From NCBI GenBank assembly GCA_964572475.1, contig CAZNEZ010000014.1:1-38545 (forward strand): a stretch of 38,545 bases of DNA. Direction: 5' to 3'. Origin of the DNA: CAZNEZ01 sp964572475. Lineage in GTDB: Bacteria > Bacillota > Clostridia > Lachnospirales > Lachnospiraceae. This document shows positions 1-9,022 of this stretch, one piece after another. Below the pieces are notes generated by a model. That model did not search any database, was not told the origin of the DNA, and saw only the letters and a program-made list of their open reading frames with translations. How positions within the stretch are numbered: the first letter of the stretch is position 1; every line of letters starts with the position of its first letter. A program made the position numbers and the translations under genes.

Positions 1-118
1 GAGGCCTCTACCATTCAATATCCACAAAAATCAGGCAGATTGGCACTTTTGTGAAAGTTACTTATTTTAAATTTACATTTTACGGAAACTCAAGTTACGT
101 TACTATGCTAAACCCCCA
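1..118. other. Window edge with inverted repeat
   Basis: This stretch lies downstream of tspO and holds no gene I can support. A 7-bp inverted repeat (CACAAAA at 23-29, TTTTGTG at 47-53) flanks a 17-nt interior. It could be a weak terminator-like hairpin for tspO. The opening bases could also be the edge of an insertion sequence, but no transposase reading frame is visible, so that stays a guess. Confidence 0.3.
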
Positions 119-613
119 CTAGTTAAGTATCACTATAGCTAAATTTAAATATGCTGCATATGTTACCCAAATTAGATATGGAATTAATAATTTTGCAGCT
201 AGTTCATTAATCTTTCCAAACTCCTTAATTGTAATGAAAACCATATACCAAAGTATTAGTATTATTATTAACGCAAGAGTATATGCTCCTAGATTAAAAA
301 ATACAAGTGGCCAAATAAAATTAACTATCAACTGCAATATGTATATCCTAAATGCTTCTTCTTTTCTTCCACCTGACATATACACCAAATAAGCTGAAAT
401 TCCCATTAAAATGTACAAAATTGTCCATGCTATAGGGAACAGCCAATTAGGTGGACTTAATGGTGGCTTATTCAATTCCTCATATATTCCAACATTACCC
501 TTAGTTAATATTCCCGCTAGCATTCCTGTTCCCAGACTAATTATCAAACTAACTCCTAATGCTTTCCAATTTATTCTTTCTGTTCTAATCATATGCATGC
601 CAATCTTTTTCAT
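119..613 (-). CDS. tspO: TspO/MBR family membrane protein
   Basis: A 164-aa protein with about five membrane helices, close to the usual TspO/MBR length. Family hallmarks are visible: the early NKPPLSPPNW stretch followed by FPIAWTILYILMGISAYLVY, and a C-terminal PYLIWVTYAAYLNLAIVILN helix. TspO proteins bind porphyrins and other small hydrophobic ligands and are thought to act in tetrapyrrole or stress signalling. The exact role in Firmicutes is unsettled. The start at 613 is preceded by a GGGAG-like ribosome binding site. The gene is divergent from the truA-like gene and appears monocistronic. The identification is firm; the function is known only at family level. Confidence 0.9.
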   Translation of the reverse strand: MKKIGMHMIRTERINWKALGVSLIISLGTGMLAGILTKGNVGIYEELNKPPLSPPNWLFPIAWTILYILMGISAYLVYMSGGRKEEAFRIYILQLIVNFIWPLVFFNLGAYTLALIIILILWYMVFITIKEFGKINELAAKLLIPYLIWVTYAAYLNLAIVILN

Positions 614-667
614 CTCACTACTCCCTATACTTCACATTTCTATTAATATAAATGTACGTTACTTATA

Positions 668-696
668 GGGACATTATTCACTTTATATGCTATACT
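668..696 (+). promoter_or_regulatory. Putative sigma-A promoter of the truA-like gene
   Basis: GGGACA, a 17-bp spacer and TATACT lie about 60 nt upstream of the truA-like start. The -10 is strong; the -35 differs from TTGACA at two positions. Inferred from consensus only. Confidence 0.5.
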
Positions 697-756
697 AACT
701 AAAGATTGGCAATAACACAAAGTATGCCATATACTTATATCTGAAATGGAGACTCT

Positions 757-1500
757 ATGAGAAATATACAATTAGTACTTGAATACGATGGAAGCCGCTA
801 TGCTGGCTGGATTAGAACTGGTAAGGATGAATCCACTAATACAGTTTCTAACAAAATATTAGAAGTTATAGAGAAAATGACTGAAGAAGCGAAGATTGAG
901 CTATTTTGCGGATGCCGAACTGAAGTAGGTGTTCATGCATACAACCAAGTTGTTAACTTCAAGACACACACACCTTTATCAGTTAAAGATATAAAGCAAT
1001 ATATGAATCGCTATCTTCCTATGGATATTGTAGTTCTTGAGGTTTATGAAAAGCCTGAGCGTTTTCATAGTACTTTAAACGCACTATCAAGAACTTATTT
1101 ATACCGCATTGCTATTGGTGACGCCCCAAGTGTATTTGAACGCAAATACCAGTTTTACTCATTTAAAAAACCTAATATTGAATTAATGAAAGAAGCCGCC
1201 AATTCCCTTATAGGGGAACATGACTTTGCCAAATTCACTTCCGCCAAAAGAACAAAAAGTACTATTAAGGAGATTTCTAGTATTGACATATATGAAGATA
1301 CCAAGGAGATTCAGATTACTATTACGGCAAATGATTTTCTACACAATATGGCTAGAATGGTTATCGGAACCCTTATAGATATTGGTATTGAAAAAAGACC
1401 TGTATCTGATATAAACCTTATTCTTAATACTAAAAGCCCTATAGAAGCTAGTGCTCTAGCTAGTCCACAAGGCTTGATTCTTGATCATATTAATTACTAA
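757..1500 (+). CDS. Divergent TruA-family tRNA pseudouridine synthase
   Basis: A 247-aa protein with the TruA fold across its length: EYDGSRYAGW at the N-terminus (residues 9-18), SRTYLYRI in the middle, GEHDFAKF, then the NDFLHNMARMVIGTLIDIG block and an LDHINY end. TruA converts U38-40 of tRNA anticodon arms to pseudouridine using one Asp in the motif GRTDxGVH. Here the motif reads CRTEVGVH, so the catalytic Asp position is Glu (residue 56, codon GAA at 922-924). Other normally conserved spots also differ: GWIRTG for GWQRQ, and SPIEASALASPQGL for the R..AG.TAPA.GL region. This looks like a paralogue with lost or altered activity rather than the housekeeping TruA. Start chosen at 757 with GGAG upstream. 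A hairpin terminator follows. Confidence 0.8.
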   Translation: MRNIQLVLEYDGSRYAGWIRTGKDESTNTVSNKILEVIEKMTEEAKIELFCGCRTEVGVHAYNQVVNFKTHTPLSVKDIKQYMNRYLPMDIVVLEVYEKPERFHSTLNALSRTYLYRIAIGDAPSVFERKYQFYSFKKPNIELMKEAANSLIGEHDFAKFTSAKRTKSTIKEISSIDIYEDTKEIQITITANDFLHNMARMVIGTLIDIGIEKRPVSDINLILNTKSPIEASALASPQGLILDHINY

Positions 1501-1513
1501 TTTATTATAACTT

Positions 1514-1558
1514 AGATGGCTAATCACTTTACAATTACTGTATAATTAGCCATCTTTT
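1514..1558 (+). terminator. Rho-independent terminator after the truA-like gene
   Basis: An 11-bp stem (AGATGGCTAAT at 1514-1524 and ATTAGCCATCT at 1545-1555) is followed by T-rich sequence. It overlaps the last base of convergent thiM and may serve both directions. Confidence 0.65.
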
Positions 1559-2405
1559 CTATTTTATTTATTAATTTTGTTCTTTTACTTTCATCAATTA
1601 GCATACTAACTGCATCTAACATATGCAGTCTGAATGTCATTGTTCCTCCATCTGACTTTTGTATCTTTTCCTCTGCTATTTCCCCGCATACTCCCATAGT
1701 TATTACAGCGGCAAGTGTTGATTCTAATATATTTTTTCTATTTGCTCCAGCAAATGCACCAATCATTGCTGTTAACATACATCCTGTACCCGTTATCTTT
1801 GACATAATACTACATCCATTTTTTACAATAAATGCTTTATCCGCAGATGCTACAATGTCTAACTCACCTGATATTGCCACCACACAATTAAAGATTTTAG
1901 CTAACTTCATTGCCATCTGAGCAAAACTCTCTTTGCTACTTTCATCTATTCTATCTTCAATAGCAGCATCGACTCCTGCTACTGCACCACAACCTGTAGC
2001 TAGGTATTTTATCTCTGTAGCATTTCCACGAATAACTGAAAATTTCATATTATCTGACAGCTTTTTAAATATATCTCTTCTTAGCTGTGATGCACCCACT
2101 CCAACAGGATCAAGAATAATTGGATGTTTCAATTCATTACTTATGCTACCTGCATTTATCATAGCTTGTGCATCGCTGACATTTCCCATATTTAATACTA
2201 ATGCCTGACATCCACTTGTTATCTCGGCAGTTTCATCTTCATGATGTGCCATTGTTGGAGAACCACCACAAGCCAATACAATATTGGCACAATCATTTAC
2301 TGTTACAAAATTAGTTATACAATGCACAAGTGGTGCTTTCTTACTTATATTGTCAAAATATGTTTTTATATCTATCTTACTATCAAAATCTAAATTATTT
2401 TTCAT
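1524..2405 (-). CDS. thiM: Hydroxyethylthiazole kinase ThiM
   Basis: ThiM phosphorylates 4-methyl-5-(2-hydroxyethyl)thiazole, salvaging the thiazole half of thiamine. The family core is plain: PLVHCITNFVTVNDCAN near the N-terminus, GGSPTMAHH, VLNMGNVS, HPIILDPVGVGAS, and the nucleotide-site ITGTGCMLTAMIGAF with its GTGC motif. The protein is 293 aa when started at 2405, where a GGAGG site sits 5 nt upstream. An upstream in-frame ATG at 2417 places that Shine-Dalgarno inside the gene and is less likely. The family is usually about 265-275 aa; the extra length is mainly an N-terminal extension. It is the second gene of a thiW-thiM operon, 36 nt after thiW. Confidence 0.93.
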   Translation of the reverse strand: MKNNLDFDSKIDIKTYFDNISKKAPLVHCITNFVTVNDCANIVLACGGSPTMAHHEDETAEITSGCQALVLNMGNVSDAQAMINAGSISNELKHPIILDPVGVGASQLRRDIFKKLSDNMKFSVIRGNATEIKYLATGCGAVAGVDAAIEDRIDESSKESFAQMAMKLAKIFNCVVAISGELDIVASADKAFIVKNGCSIMSKITGTGCMLTAMIGAFAGANRKNILESTLAAVITMGVCGEIAEEKIQKSDGGTMTFRLHMLDAVSMLIDESKRTKLINKIEKMANYTVIVK

Positions 2406-2441
2406 TCTTTCCTCCATGCTTGCTTATTACTTTTGTTTCCT

Positions 2442-2945
2442 CTAATCACCCAGCATACTTTTTATTCTTTGTAATGTTCCTGCTTTCTTCATTGCATTTA
2501 TAATTATAAATCCTATGCAGCCTCCTAACAACGACGAAGGCAAATATGCAGGAATAAATGTCCAAAATGGCGTAACTGATGGTAATTCATATAGCCAAAC
2601 CATGAACGGATATACTAATAATGCACTTAATATTCCTGTTCCTATAACTTCTCCAACAAGTGCCATATAAGTTTTCTTTGTTATCTTATATAATATTCCT
2701 GATAACAAGGCGCCTATAACCGCGCCTATTAACGCCTGTATTGTTCTTCCCCCAAGAATCATTCTCATTATTCCCGTTAAAAATGCACTGGCAAATCCCC
2801 ATACTGGTCCAAGTATTACTGCACACATTACATTCATCATGTGCTGAAATGGTGCCATTCTTGGAAAATATACAAATGTACTTAATACATAGCTTACACA
2901 TGACATCATTGCTGTCAAAACTAATTTTCTTATGTTTACTCTCAT
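2442..2945 (-). CDS. thiW: Thiamine-precursor transporter substrate subunit ThiW
   Basis: A 167-aa hydrophobic protein with about five or six membrane segments that matches the ThiW family. These are S components of energy-coupling factor (ECF) transporters, predicted to take up the thiazole precursor. The ThiW signature FPRMAPFQHMMNVMCAVILG is followed by GPVWGFASAFLTGIMRMILG, both typical. I start it at 2945, where MRVNIRKLVL follows an AGAGG site; an in-frame ATG at 3002 would add 19 charged residues. It has no ATPase or T subunit beside it, so it probably shares a common ECF module encoded elsewhere. Direct coupling to thiM (thiazole kinase) supports thiazole uptake followed by phosphorylation. 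Confidence 0.88.
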   Translation of the reverse strand: MRVNIRKLVLTAMMSCVSYVLSTFVYFPRMAPFQHMMNVMCAVILGPVWGFASAFLTGIMRMILGGRTIQALIGAVIGALLSGILYKITKKTYMALVGEVIGTGILSALLVYPFMVWLYELPSVTPFWTFIPAYLPSSLLGGCIGFIIINAMKKAGTLQRIKSMLGD

Positions 2946-3036
2946 TACAATCCTCTTTCTTCTGATAACCTTATGTAATGTTACATACCGCGTTATATAC
3001 ATTACTCTTCTGCAATTTTCCTATAACGCAAAAAGA

Positions 3037-3099
3037 CATAAAAAGAAGCTGCACCCGCGGTGGTGCACCCCTTTTTATGCCTGTATATCAACATAAAAG
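3037..3099 (-). promoter_or_regulatory. Attenuator-like leader of thiW
   Basis: On the minus strand a strong hairpin pairs 3071-3079 with 3037-3045 (9 bp) and, inside it, 3062-3067 with 3050-3055 (6 bp). It is followed by TCTTTTTG, so it resembles a terminator lying about 90 nt before thiW. The 3071-3079 strand can instead pair with 3092-3099 just upstream (8 bp with one bulge), which would break the terminator. Mutually exclusive hairpins between a promoter and its gene suggest transcription attenuation. I see no CUGAGA or other TPP-riboswitch core, so the ligand, if any, is unknown. Confidence 0.5.
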
Positions 3100-3126
3100 T
3101 TACGTGTTTTATTCAATTTGTATTCT

Positions 3127-3141
3127 TGTTAATCATTAACA
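3127..3141. promoter_or_regulatory. Fur-family-like 7-1-7 palindrome at thiW start site
   Basis: TGTTAATGATTAACA (minus strand) is a perfect 7-1-7 palindrome with the AAT-N-ATT core of Fur-superfamily boxes. It overlaps the predicted +1 of the thiW promoter, a position expected for a repressor. A 14/15 match lies at 17455-17469. Confidence 0.45.
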
Positions 3142-3147
3142 TTGGCT

Positions 3148-3176
3148 ATTCTAGCATATGATTTTTACTTTTTCAA
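3148..3176 (-). promoter_or_regulatory. Sigma-A promoter of thiW-thiM
   Basis: TTGAAA, a 17-bp spacer and TAGAAT on the minus strand: near-consensus with ideal spacing. Transcription would start near 3141, giving a leader of about 195 nt before the thiW start at 2945. Confidence 0.7.
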
Positions 3177-3318
3177 GCACTATTTACTGACACATCTATA
3201 ACTACCACATATAAAGCATTCCTTATAATTCCCCAATAAATTCATACTCATTATGTACTAAGTATATACAATGATATATAATAGTATTATTAAACATACA
3301 AAGCTAGGAGATTGACAT

Positions 3319-4988
3319 ATGATAAAAGTTCAGAATTTTTTACACATTTTATATCCAATACATTTACTAGATAATATAACTTTTTCTAAATACAAATTTT
3401 TATTTTTATCTGTTTTTTTAAGTGTTTTGTGTTGCTTAATAAGTGGCTGTTCTAAAAACCATGAATCTTTCGATTCACCAGAAATTGAATATATAGAATC
3501 TAATACAGTTGCACCTTCTTTAATATGGAATAGTAAAGATGCTGGTAGAGCTGGATTACAGGCTGCATATCCGCGAATCATTACAATACAAGGTGAAGGG
3601 GCAAATCAAGGATATCAACTTGCTACTTTTGAATCATATTCCATTGGAACATTTTCTCAATATAGTGCATTTCCCATATTTCTAAGTAAAGATAATGGGG
3701 CAAACTGGGAAAAATATAGTCTATGTGAAGATATATTTAAGAATAAATCTAAATTTTACCAACCCTATCTATATGAGCTTACAAAACCCTGGGGTGAATA
3801 TCCTTCTGGAACTATTCTACTTGCCGGAAACCTGTTGAATACACATCAAACTAACACTTCTATTGTTATATACACTAGTACTAATCAAGGAAAGTCATTT
3901 GAATACAATTCTACAGTTGATGTTGGTGGTTCCCCTTTATATGATCCCTCTGCTGCTTCGTCTACAACTCCAATATGGGAACCATCTCTGATTCAGTTAG
4001 ACGATGGAACTATAGTATGCTACTACTCTGACGAAAGAATGAAGAATAAAAACATTTTACAGGCATTGGTTCATAAAACTTCTGACGATGGCGGAAAAAC
4101 CTGGAGTTCTCTTACTCTTGATATTGGAATCACTGATAAAAACACAAGGCCGGGCATGATAACAGTAACAAAACTTCCAAATGGACAATATTTTGCATGT
4201 TATGAAGTAGTTAATAAGCCTAATCTCCCTACATATTTAAGATATCAGGGGATGGTCTGAATTGGGGTGACAGCAATAATCTTGGAACTTTACTCGTTGA
4301 TTCACAAGGCAATAGCATTAAAGGTCAGCCATATTGTCAATGGATTGATGGAATTAATGATGAACCTGGCAAGTTATATGTGTCTGGACATACTTCTGGC
4401 AAGTCATATAGTGCTGGTAGCTGTTATATGACTACTACGGATCCTGAAAATGGTCAATGGCAGTATGCCGCTATGCCTTTTTCATATAAACCTGAACTTT
4501 TAAATGGTAATCAGGTATATAGTCCAAGTTTTTGCGCATCATTCGATAATACCCGATTAATACATGTAATCAATATAGTCAATGATAATAATTACACCGA
4601 ATTACTTGCCAACTCTATTGATATTCGAGCAGTAAAATTATATTCCATTGATGCATATAATATAAAGGGCATAAGAACCAATTCATATGCTTCTGAGTGC
4701 TATGAGGATATGCATATGGATGTTAACAGCGTTATATCCTATAACCATGATTTTAATAATTCTACATATACACTTTCACTTAGATATTACTGTTTAGAGG
4801 ATGTTACAGCTGTCATGGTTATAAATGGTTATGAATATCCTATTACTTTTACCAAAGGCAGTTCCAAATATTATTATGAAACTCTGATTGTAAAAGTAAA
4901 AATCCCATCAAGTAACTACGACGTTACAATCAGGGATTTTAGTGGTGTAGTAAATTTAGAGGTTCTTAGTATTTCTGAGTGCAATTAG
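3319..4988 (+). pseudogene. GH93/sialidase-like lipoprotein gene, frameshifted
   Basis: The reading frame opens at 3319 and runs to 4260 (313 aa); the same protein resumes one frame over and ends at 4988. Inserting one base in the G-run at 4248-4251 restores a single protein of about 556 aa, joining RYQ to GDGLNWGD. The N-terminus is a signal with lipobox LISGC (Cys 44), so the product would be surface-anchored. Asp-box-like motifs of beta-propeller glycosidases occur (SKDNGANWEKY, SDDGGKTWSSL, GDGLNW). WEPSLIQLDDGTIVCYYSDE and RPGMITVTKLPNGQYFACYE resemble GH93 exo-arabinanases in the sialidase superfamily. The last ~90 residues look like an extra beta-sandwich. The break may be a real mutation or a homopolymer error. 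Its 3' end overlaps the convergent MFS gene by 33 nt. Confidence 0.7.
4899..4940 (-). terminator. Terminator of the kinase-MFS operon inside the opposite gene
   Basis: Arms GGGATTTT at 4933-4940 and AAAATCCC at 4899-4906, with an inner GTAAC/GTTAC stem (4912-4916 and 4923-4927), lie 16 nt past the MFS stop and are followed by a T-rich run on the minus strand. The same bases encode residues near the C-terminus of the lipoprotein on the plus strand. Confidence 0.6.
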
Positions 4989-6128
4989 CATAATAATTGG
5001 AAATATTATAGCGGCTATTAATCCAGCTTTTAATCCATATTTAGGAAATGCATTTGAGAATATATTAACTACTTCTGGTCCAGTAATACACCCTATATCT
5101 CCTGCAAGTGCCAGAATTGCAAACATAACTGTGCCGCCCTCTTTACAGCCCTTAGCAGCATAGCTAAAAGTTCCTGGCCACATAATTCCAACTGAAAGTC
5201 CACAAATACCGCAACCTATTAATCCCAATATGGCAATCGGTGAAAATGCAGCCATCAAATATCCTATTACACAAAGGGAACAACTTATTGCCATAAATTT
5301 TTTAAGATTAATCTTCATTCCACTCTTACCATAAAATAAACGAGAGACTCCCATCATTGCACAAAAAAAGCATGCTCCAAAAATGTCTCCAAGAGTTTTA
5401 TCAATATTAAGTCCTGTTTCAGCAAAATATGATGCCCATTGGGACATTCCCATCTCTGCTGCACCTGCACATATCATCAGAAGAATAAATATCCAGACTT
5501 TTTTGCTCTTTAGCAGTGATTTTACTGGAATTCTATTCTCCTCCTCTACTAATTTATTAATTGGTACAATTAAAAATAATAATATGTTAATAAATGGTAA
5601 AATAGCCCAAAGCATTGGAATTAGATACCATTTACCAGAACCCATAATCTGCAAGATAATAGTTGAAATAGCTATAAATCCAATACATCCCCAACAGTAA
5701 AATGAATGTAACATACTCATAGCTTTATCTTTCTGTTCAGAAGGTGCTGCCTCTACAATGGGGCTGACCAATACCTCTAGCAGACCTCCTCCTATTCCAT
5801 TCATAATTGTAGCTATCATAAGTCCAATAAAAGCATTATCAAATACAAAAGGTAATATTCCAAGTGAAACTAGTCCTATTACTGATAAAACATGAGCAGC
5901 TACCATAGATATTCTATATCCTATTCTATCAACATATCTTGATGCTAACAGGTCAACCAGTATCTGTATTCCAAAGTTTGCTGCAATTAATAATCCAATT
6001 TTATCAAGTGATATACCTAATTGATTGCGATATACGATAAATAATATAGGGTTAACGTTATTAATTATTCCTTGAACTATATATCCCAGATAGCATGCTC
6101 TTACCGTATATTTATAATTTGTATTCAT
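4956..6128 (-). CDS. MFS transporter (sugar permease-like)
   Basis: A 390-aa protein with about twelve hydrophobic segments in the usual 6+6 arrangement and a charged central loop near residues 200-210. The pattern GLLIAANFGIQILVDLLASR after helix 1, followed by YVDRIGYR, is the MFS A-motif region. Overall texture is that of the FucP/YxlH-like branch of the major facilitator superfamily, so a sugar or similar small solute is likely, but the substrate cannot be read from sequence. It starts 2 nt after the sensor kinase stop, and its GGAG site lies within the last kinase codons, so translation is likely coupled. Kinase, transporter and the convergent glycosidase-like lipoprotein may form a carbohydrate sensing/uptake set (inference). 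Confidence 0.85.
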   Translation of the reverse strand: MNTNYKYTVRACYLGYIVQGIINNVNPILFIVYRNQLGISLDKIGLLIAANFGIQILVDLLASRYVDRIGYRISMVAAHVLSVIGLVSLGILPFVFDNAFIGLMIATIMNGIGGGLLEVLVSPIVEAAPSEQKDKAMSMLHSFYCWGCIGFIAISTIILQIMGSGKWYLIPMLWAILPFINILLFLIVPINKLVEEENRIPVKSLLKSKKVWIFILLMICAGAAEMGMSQWASYFAETGLNIDKTLGDIFGACFFCAMMGVSRLFYGKSGMKINLKKFMAISCSLCVIGYLMAAFSPIAILGLIGCGICGLSVGIMWPGTFSYAAKGCKEGGTVMFAILALAGDIGCITGPEVVNIFSNAFPKYGLKAGLIAAIIFPIIMLIALRNTKNL

Positions 6129-6130
6129 TC

Positions 6131-8946
6131 TTAATCTCCATTTATGTAATCATACAAAGTATGATACAGTTGATTTGGCTCAATGGGTTTTGCAAGATGA
6201 GCATTCATACCCGCCTGTTTACTCTTTTCTATATCTTCATCAAATGCATTCGCAGTCATCGCAATAATAGGAATCGTCTCAGCTTCTTTCTTACTAAGAT
6301 GACGAATAGCACGTGTGGCTTGAAGTCCATCCATTATTGGCATTCTAATATCCATAAGAATTGCATCATAAAATCCTTCTGAAGCTATCGTAAACATCTC
6401 CACTGCGCGAACACCATTTTCAGCATTATCAACTTTAAATCCTTTTCTCTCTAATAATCTTGTAGCAACTTCAACATTAAGTGGGTGATCCTCAGCAAGT
6501 AAAACTCTTTTACCTGTAAAATCAAAATCTTCTGGCGTATCGTCTTTAACTTCTTCATCCTTTTGTCCAAATGTCTTCTCAAAGACTGAAACTAATGAAG
6601 ATTTAAACATCGGTTTACTCATTAGCATATTAACACCTGCAAGCTTTGCTTCACGTTCTATTGCTATCCAATCATATGCAGTCATAATAATAATAGTAAC
6701 ATCAGGACCAACAATCTTACGAACCTGCCTTGCTGTCTCAATACCATCCATCTCTGGCATCTTCCAGTCGATGAATATAATATCATAGAATTCTTGCTTA
6801 GACCATTTTTCTCTAACCCGCTCTATAGCCTTTATACCTCTGTCAACCCATTCAGATTTTATTCCCATATCCTTAAGAACTATATCTGCATGCTCACATA
6901 CCGCTACATCATCATCAACTACAAGAACCTTAATCTTTTCAAAGTTAACCTGCATCTTTCTAATAGCATGCTTTTTAGTTTCTTCAGTAATACCAAGTTT
7001 CAATTGAACATTAAATTCTGAACCTACGCCAACAATACTTCTTACAGTTATATTTCCATCCATTAAATCTACAAGATTCTTACAGATAGATAAGCCTAAC
7101 CCTGTACCTCCATACATTGTTGTTGTACCACCATGTTCTTGTGCAAAAGGTTCAAATAACTTAGGAAGAAATTCATCACTTATTCCACATCCAGTATCAT
7201 TAATAACAAATCTGATAATCGCATCATGTTTTGTCTTTCTGACCTGATGAATATGCATAGAAACTTTTCCCTTATCCGTAAACTTAATAGCATTTGATAA
7301 TATATTAATTATTACCTGCTGAAGTTTCATTGCATCTCCAATGTAATAATCTTCCATATTATAATCTACAACACAGTCATAATCAATATCTTTAGACTGT
7401 GCCTGCGAATAACAAATATCATTAATTCCATTAACAAATTCCTCAAATGGAATCTTTTCTGATTTGAGTAGTATTTTGCCACTTTCAATTCTGCTCATGT
7501 CAAGGATATCATTAATAAGTGAAAGTAAAAATCTAGATGAAATACCAATCTTTGAAATACAGTCTGCTGTCTGTTCATCATCTCCAATAGATTGTGCCGC
7601 TATAGTAGACATACCTATTATAGCATTCATTGGTGTCCTAATCTCATGACTCATTCTTGAAAGGAAATCCCTCTTAGCTGCATTAGCCTGTTCAGCAGCT
7701 GTTAACGCAGCAAGTAAAGCATCATTTTTCCTCTGTTCTTCTTCATAAAAGTTTGTAACATCAACCCTTGCAAGAAAAATGTCTTCTTTTTTCTCTCCAA
7801 GATATGAAAATGTTAATCTCTTTCTGCTTATTCTTCCATCATTCTCTAAGATTCTTATATATGTAACAAAGGTCTTTTGATTCTTAAGATGCTCTTTAAC
7901 ATATTCAATTGACATTTCTTTGTTGCATCTTTTTCTATCCTCTTTTATAACATATGTCTTACAATTGTTAAGTCTTTCCTCATCATAATCTCCCATAGCA
8001 TTCGGAGGAATTCTAGTTCCAGTTCTTCCTGAAAAAAGGGTAAATTTTTTGTCTAACGGATTAATATGCATAAGATAATCATAATCAAGCTCAACAACAG
8101 CATTTATAACATCATTAGTTAACTTTCTCTCATTAATATCCCAGGTATTAAAAAATGCAATAGTATCCCCACTGTCAGGTTGTTTCATAAGCCTTACTCT
8201 CAGATGCACCCATTTGAGTTCATCGTTCGCCATTTTAGCTCGATAACGCATCTCAAGGTAAGTAATACCCTCTCTATAATCTTCTAACATCTTTATAGGA
8301 TTAAATCTGTTATAATAGTTTTCTCTTTCTTCTATATTGGGAATAGATTCATCACAAATTTTTCTAAATATCTCATTATTTATTATTGAATTGCGGGGCA
8401 AATCTACTTTATGTATTAAAGACTTGCTTTCTTCTACAATTCCTTTTGTAAGATTAATGCAATGAGTTGCTATAATATTTTCACCTAGAGACTTTCTGTA
8501 ATTCATTTCCTCCTGATATCTTATCTGAGCATTCTTTTCTTCTGTAACATCAACTGAAGTACCCAATGCATATAATGGAACACCGTCACTGTCAAATATT
8601 GTTGAATATACTACCTTAACCCAATACCATTCATTACTATGATTATCTCTTTTACTTCTCCTTACCATTGATAGTGTATTAGCTCCAGAATTTAGCTTAT
8701 CATAAAACTCACGAACTTTTTCAATATCATCTTTATGAATTATATTATCCTCTATTAATCGTTCTGGTATATCAAAAATTCTTCTTTTATCATTAGAATT
8801 GGTCCAATATGAGATTGACTTATCAGAGAAGTAGTAATTCCAAATTTCTAGACCGCTTTGTTTAGCAGCAATCTAAAATTCTTTTCTATATCTATATTGT
8901 AAATCTTATTACCATCTGTGGTTTTACCATTAATAGAATCGTGCAT
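6131..8946 (-). CDS. Hybrid sensor histidine kinase, N-terminus frameshifted
   Basis: The uninterrupted part is 845 aa, from an internal Met at 8668. PAS-type regions fill the first ~300 residues. A HisKA helix follows with SHEIRTPMNAIIG (phospho-His near 341), then an HATPase with GTGLGLSICKNLVDLMDG. Two receiver domains come last: REC1 with VLVVDDD and IDWKMPEMDG (Asp near 633), REC2 with VLLAEDHP and LMDIRMPIMDG (near 772). No HPt domain or DNA-binding output is visible. The true start appears to be ATG 8944-8946 behind a perfect AGGAGG; that frame reads MHDSINGK to IEKNF and hits a stop. One missing base near 8872 would join it to a PAS start (IAAKQSGLEIWNYYF) and give about 938 aa. The gene follows larO and precedes the MFS gene. 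Confidence 0.85.
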
Positions 8947-9022
8947 AACAAACCTCCTCATTTGTTTTTGATTAATATATTTTATCATATTTCAATACAA
9001 TATACCATTATTTTACAACCAA

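Larger units (their letters stand above)
2946..3318. other. Divergent intergenic region between thiW and lipoprotein gene
   Basis: This 373-nt gap carries the thiW promoter, a Fur-type palindrome and an attenuator-like hairpin on the minus strand (listed separately). On the plus strand it holds a TATAAT box at 3277-3282 and an AGGAG site at 3307-3311 for the lipoprotein gene at 3319. No further gene is seen. Confidence 0.6.

Noticed and set aside
3003..3200. TPP riboswitch or T-box upstream of thiW
   Set aside because: The leader lacks the CUGAGA core and paired conserved loops of TPP riboswitches. ACCGCGG looks T-box-like, but there is no UGGN bulge and no upstream specifier domain.
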